Shown: positions 63,228 to 64,000 of the stretch, piece after piece
Position numbering within the stretch: the first letter of the stretch is position 1
Layout of the letters: the number at the start of each line of letters is the position of its first letter
NCBI GenBank assembly: GCA_963693315.1
Contig: OY856188.1
Span: 152,917,064-152,981,063, forward strand
DNA: 64,000 nt
Direction: 5' to 3'
Source: Diogma glabrata
Lineage: Eukaryota > Arthropoda > Insecta > Diptera > Cylindrotomidae
Program-made: the position numbers and the translations under genes
Notes under the pieces: model-generated
Databases searched by the model: none
What the model was told of the DNA's origin: nothing
The model's input: the letters and a program-made list of their open reading frames with translations, nothing else

Positions 63228-63961
63228 ATGAATAAAGATAGCATGGAACAGCTATTTTCGAAACAAAATCCAGGCATATGCGATGTAATGCAAATCTTAA
63301 AATATGTCCTTGAGTCTAACAATAATATTAATGAATCCGTACAAAGCATATTGGCAGAAAATAAAATTACAAAAAAGCGTTTAGAGATTTTAAAGATAAA
63401 ATAGATGCTAACCAGAAATCAACTGAAAATAATGTCAAACAGTTAGAAATAGAGGTCAATTTTCTACGGCAAATGAGCCTTGATCATGACGTTGTTGTAA
63501 CGGGACTACCTAATTCAATAAAATCACCGAACGAAATTTTAGATGGCCTGAATAAACTGTATGAATTTGGTACTGAAAATGTTAAGTCAATATATGTTCA
63601 AACATCTGATGCTAGAAGAAAAAACCGAAGTGGCAACGGCATCTTTAAATATGCAACAATCAAATTTAACAACACTGAAGTTAAACGATCCTTATTAAAC
63701 AAAAAGTGAGAATTGGGCCCACTGTATCTCTCCCAAGCTTTTCCAGGGTATGCAGGGCCTCGTAAAGACTCACAAATATATATCAATGAAAAACTTACAC
63801 AAGTTAATGCACAAATAATCAAAACATTGCGGGATAAGAAGAAAAAAGGTACAATTAAATACTGTTGGTATAAATATGGGAAAATTTTCGTAAGAATTAA
63901 CGATGCTGAGGATACAGTTTTAATTAATAGTCTTGATGATATCAATATTAAAATTAAGTAA
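63228..63961 (+). pseudogene. LINE ORF1, broken, start of an element leaving the window
   Basis: The ATG at 63228 opens 58 codons (MNKDSMEQLF), then a frame shift near 63390. The next frame has a coiled-coil-like stretch and DHDVVVTGLPNS, the conserved start of the nucleic-acid-binding domain, as in the ORF1s at 4621 and 7788. A single TGA at 63707 interrupts that frame, which then continues (LYLSQAFPGYAG, IKYCWYKYGKIFVRI) to 63961. There is no zinc finger at the N-terminus. ORF2 would lie beyond 64000. Confidence 0.7.
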
Positions 63962-64000
63962 ACTACGGGTAAATGTTAATGTTAAATAGATATTAATTGG

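Overview
This window looks like a piece of an AT-rich insect genome made almost entirely of transposable elements, nested several layers deep. The evidence is eukaryotic throughout: non-LTR retrotransposons with an APE-type endonuclease and a reverse transcriptase (RT), three Ty3/Gypsy-type LTR elements, a hAT relic, short inverted-repeat DNA elements, tRNA-like sequences, poly(A) tails and one plausible pair of spliced exons. I cannot name the species. I see no confident host gene; the only candidate exons (61382-61866, minus) may themselves belong to a DNA transposon.

Layout. 1-1640: a 0.56 kb near-perfect palindrome and small repeats. 1640-5650 (minus): decayed LINE with a PHD-finger ORF1. 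5924-7525 (plus): Gypsy remnant lacking most of pol, ending in one LTR. 7526-13166 (plus): second LINE with a PHD-like ORF1, split by a 0.8 kb non-coding insertion. 13261-14225: inverted repeat whose arms each carry a tRNA-like (SINE-like) sequence. 15214-17085 (minus): LINE with its RT core deleted. 18115-32640 (minus): old Gypsy element A, its integrase split at 19077/28968 by a complete, young Gypsy element B (19078-28967, plus; gag and pol open, LTRs over 99% identical by eye). 34096-35823: foldback repeat hosting a hAT element with a perfect 8-bp target duplication. 36241-42315 (minus): Mag-like Gypsy element C with 142-bp LTRs, its gag split by a DNA element that contains further insertions.

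43295-59717 is the most striking object. It has two copies of a roughly 4 kb sequence beginning TGTAATG and ending CATTACA, flanked by the same 4 bases (AACG). The first copy is followed after 3 nt by a perfect primer-binding site for tRNA-Lys(CUU). I read it as a giant-LTR element of about 16 kb. Its 5.2 kb interior has no recognisable gag or pol, but it has a hairpin-rich leader and, near the 3' end, a degenerate tRNA-Lys(CUU)-like sequence, the same tRNA that its primer site is built for. The LTRs carry a 24-25 bp minisatellite. The 5' LTR holds three later insertions (two short DNA elements and a LINE) that the 3' LTR lacks, so the 3' LTR serves as an empty-site control.

59722-64000: an inverted-repeat pair enclosing a LINE 3' fragment and the two candidate exons, then tandem repeats that lead into the broken ORF1 of another LINE.

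The genes do not form a host pathway. They are the replication machinery of separate selfish elements. Element B is the best candidate for a self-sufficient copy. The giant-LTR element, if mobile, would need proteins supplied by another element.
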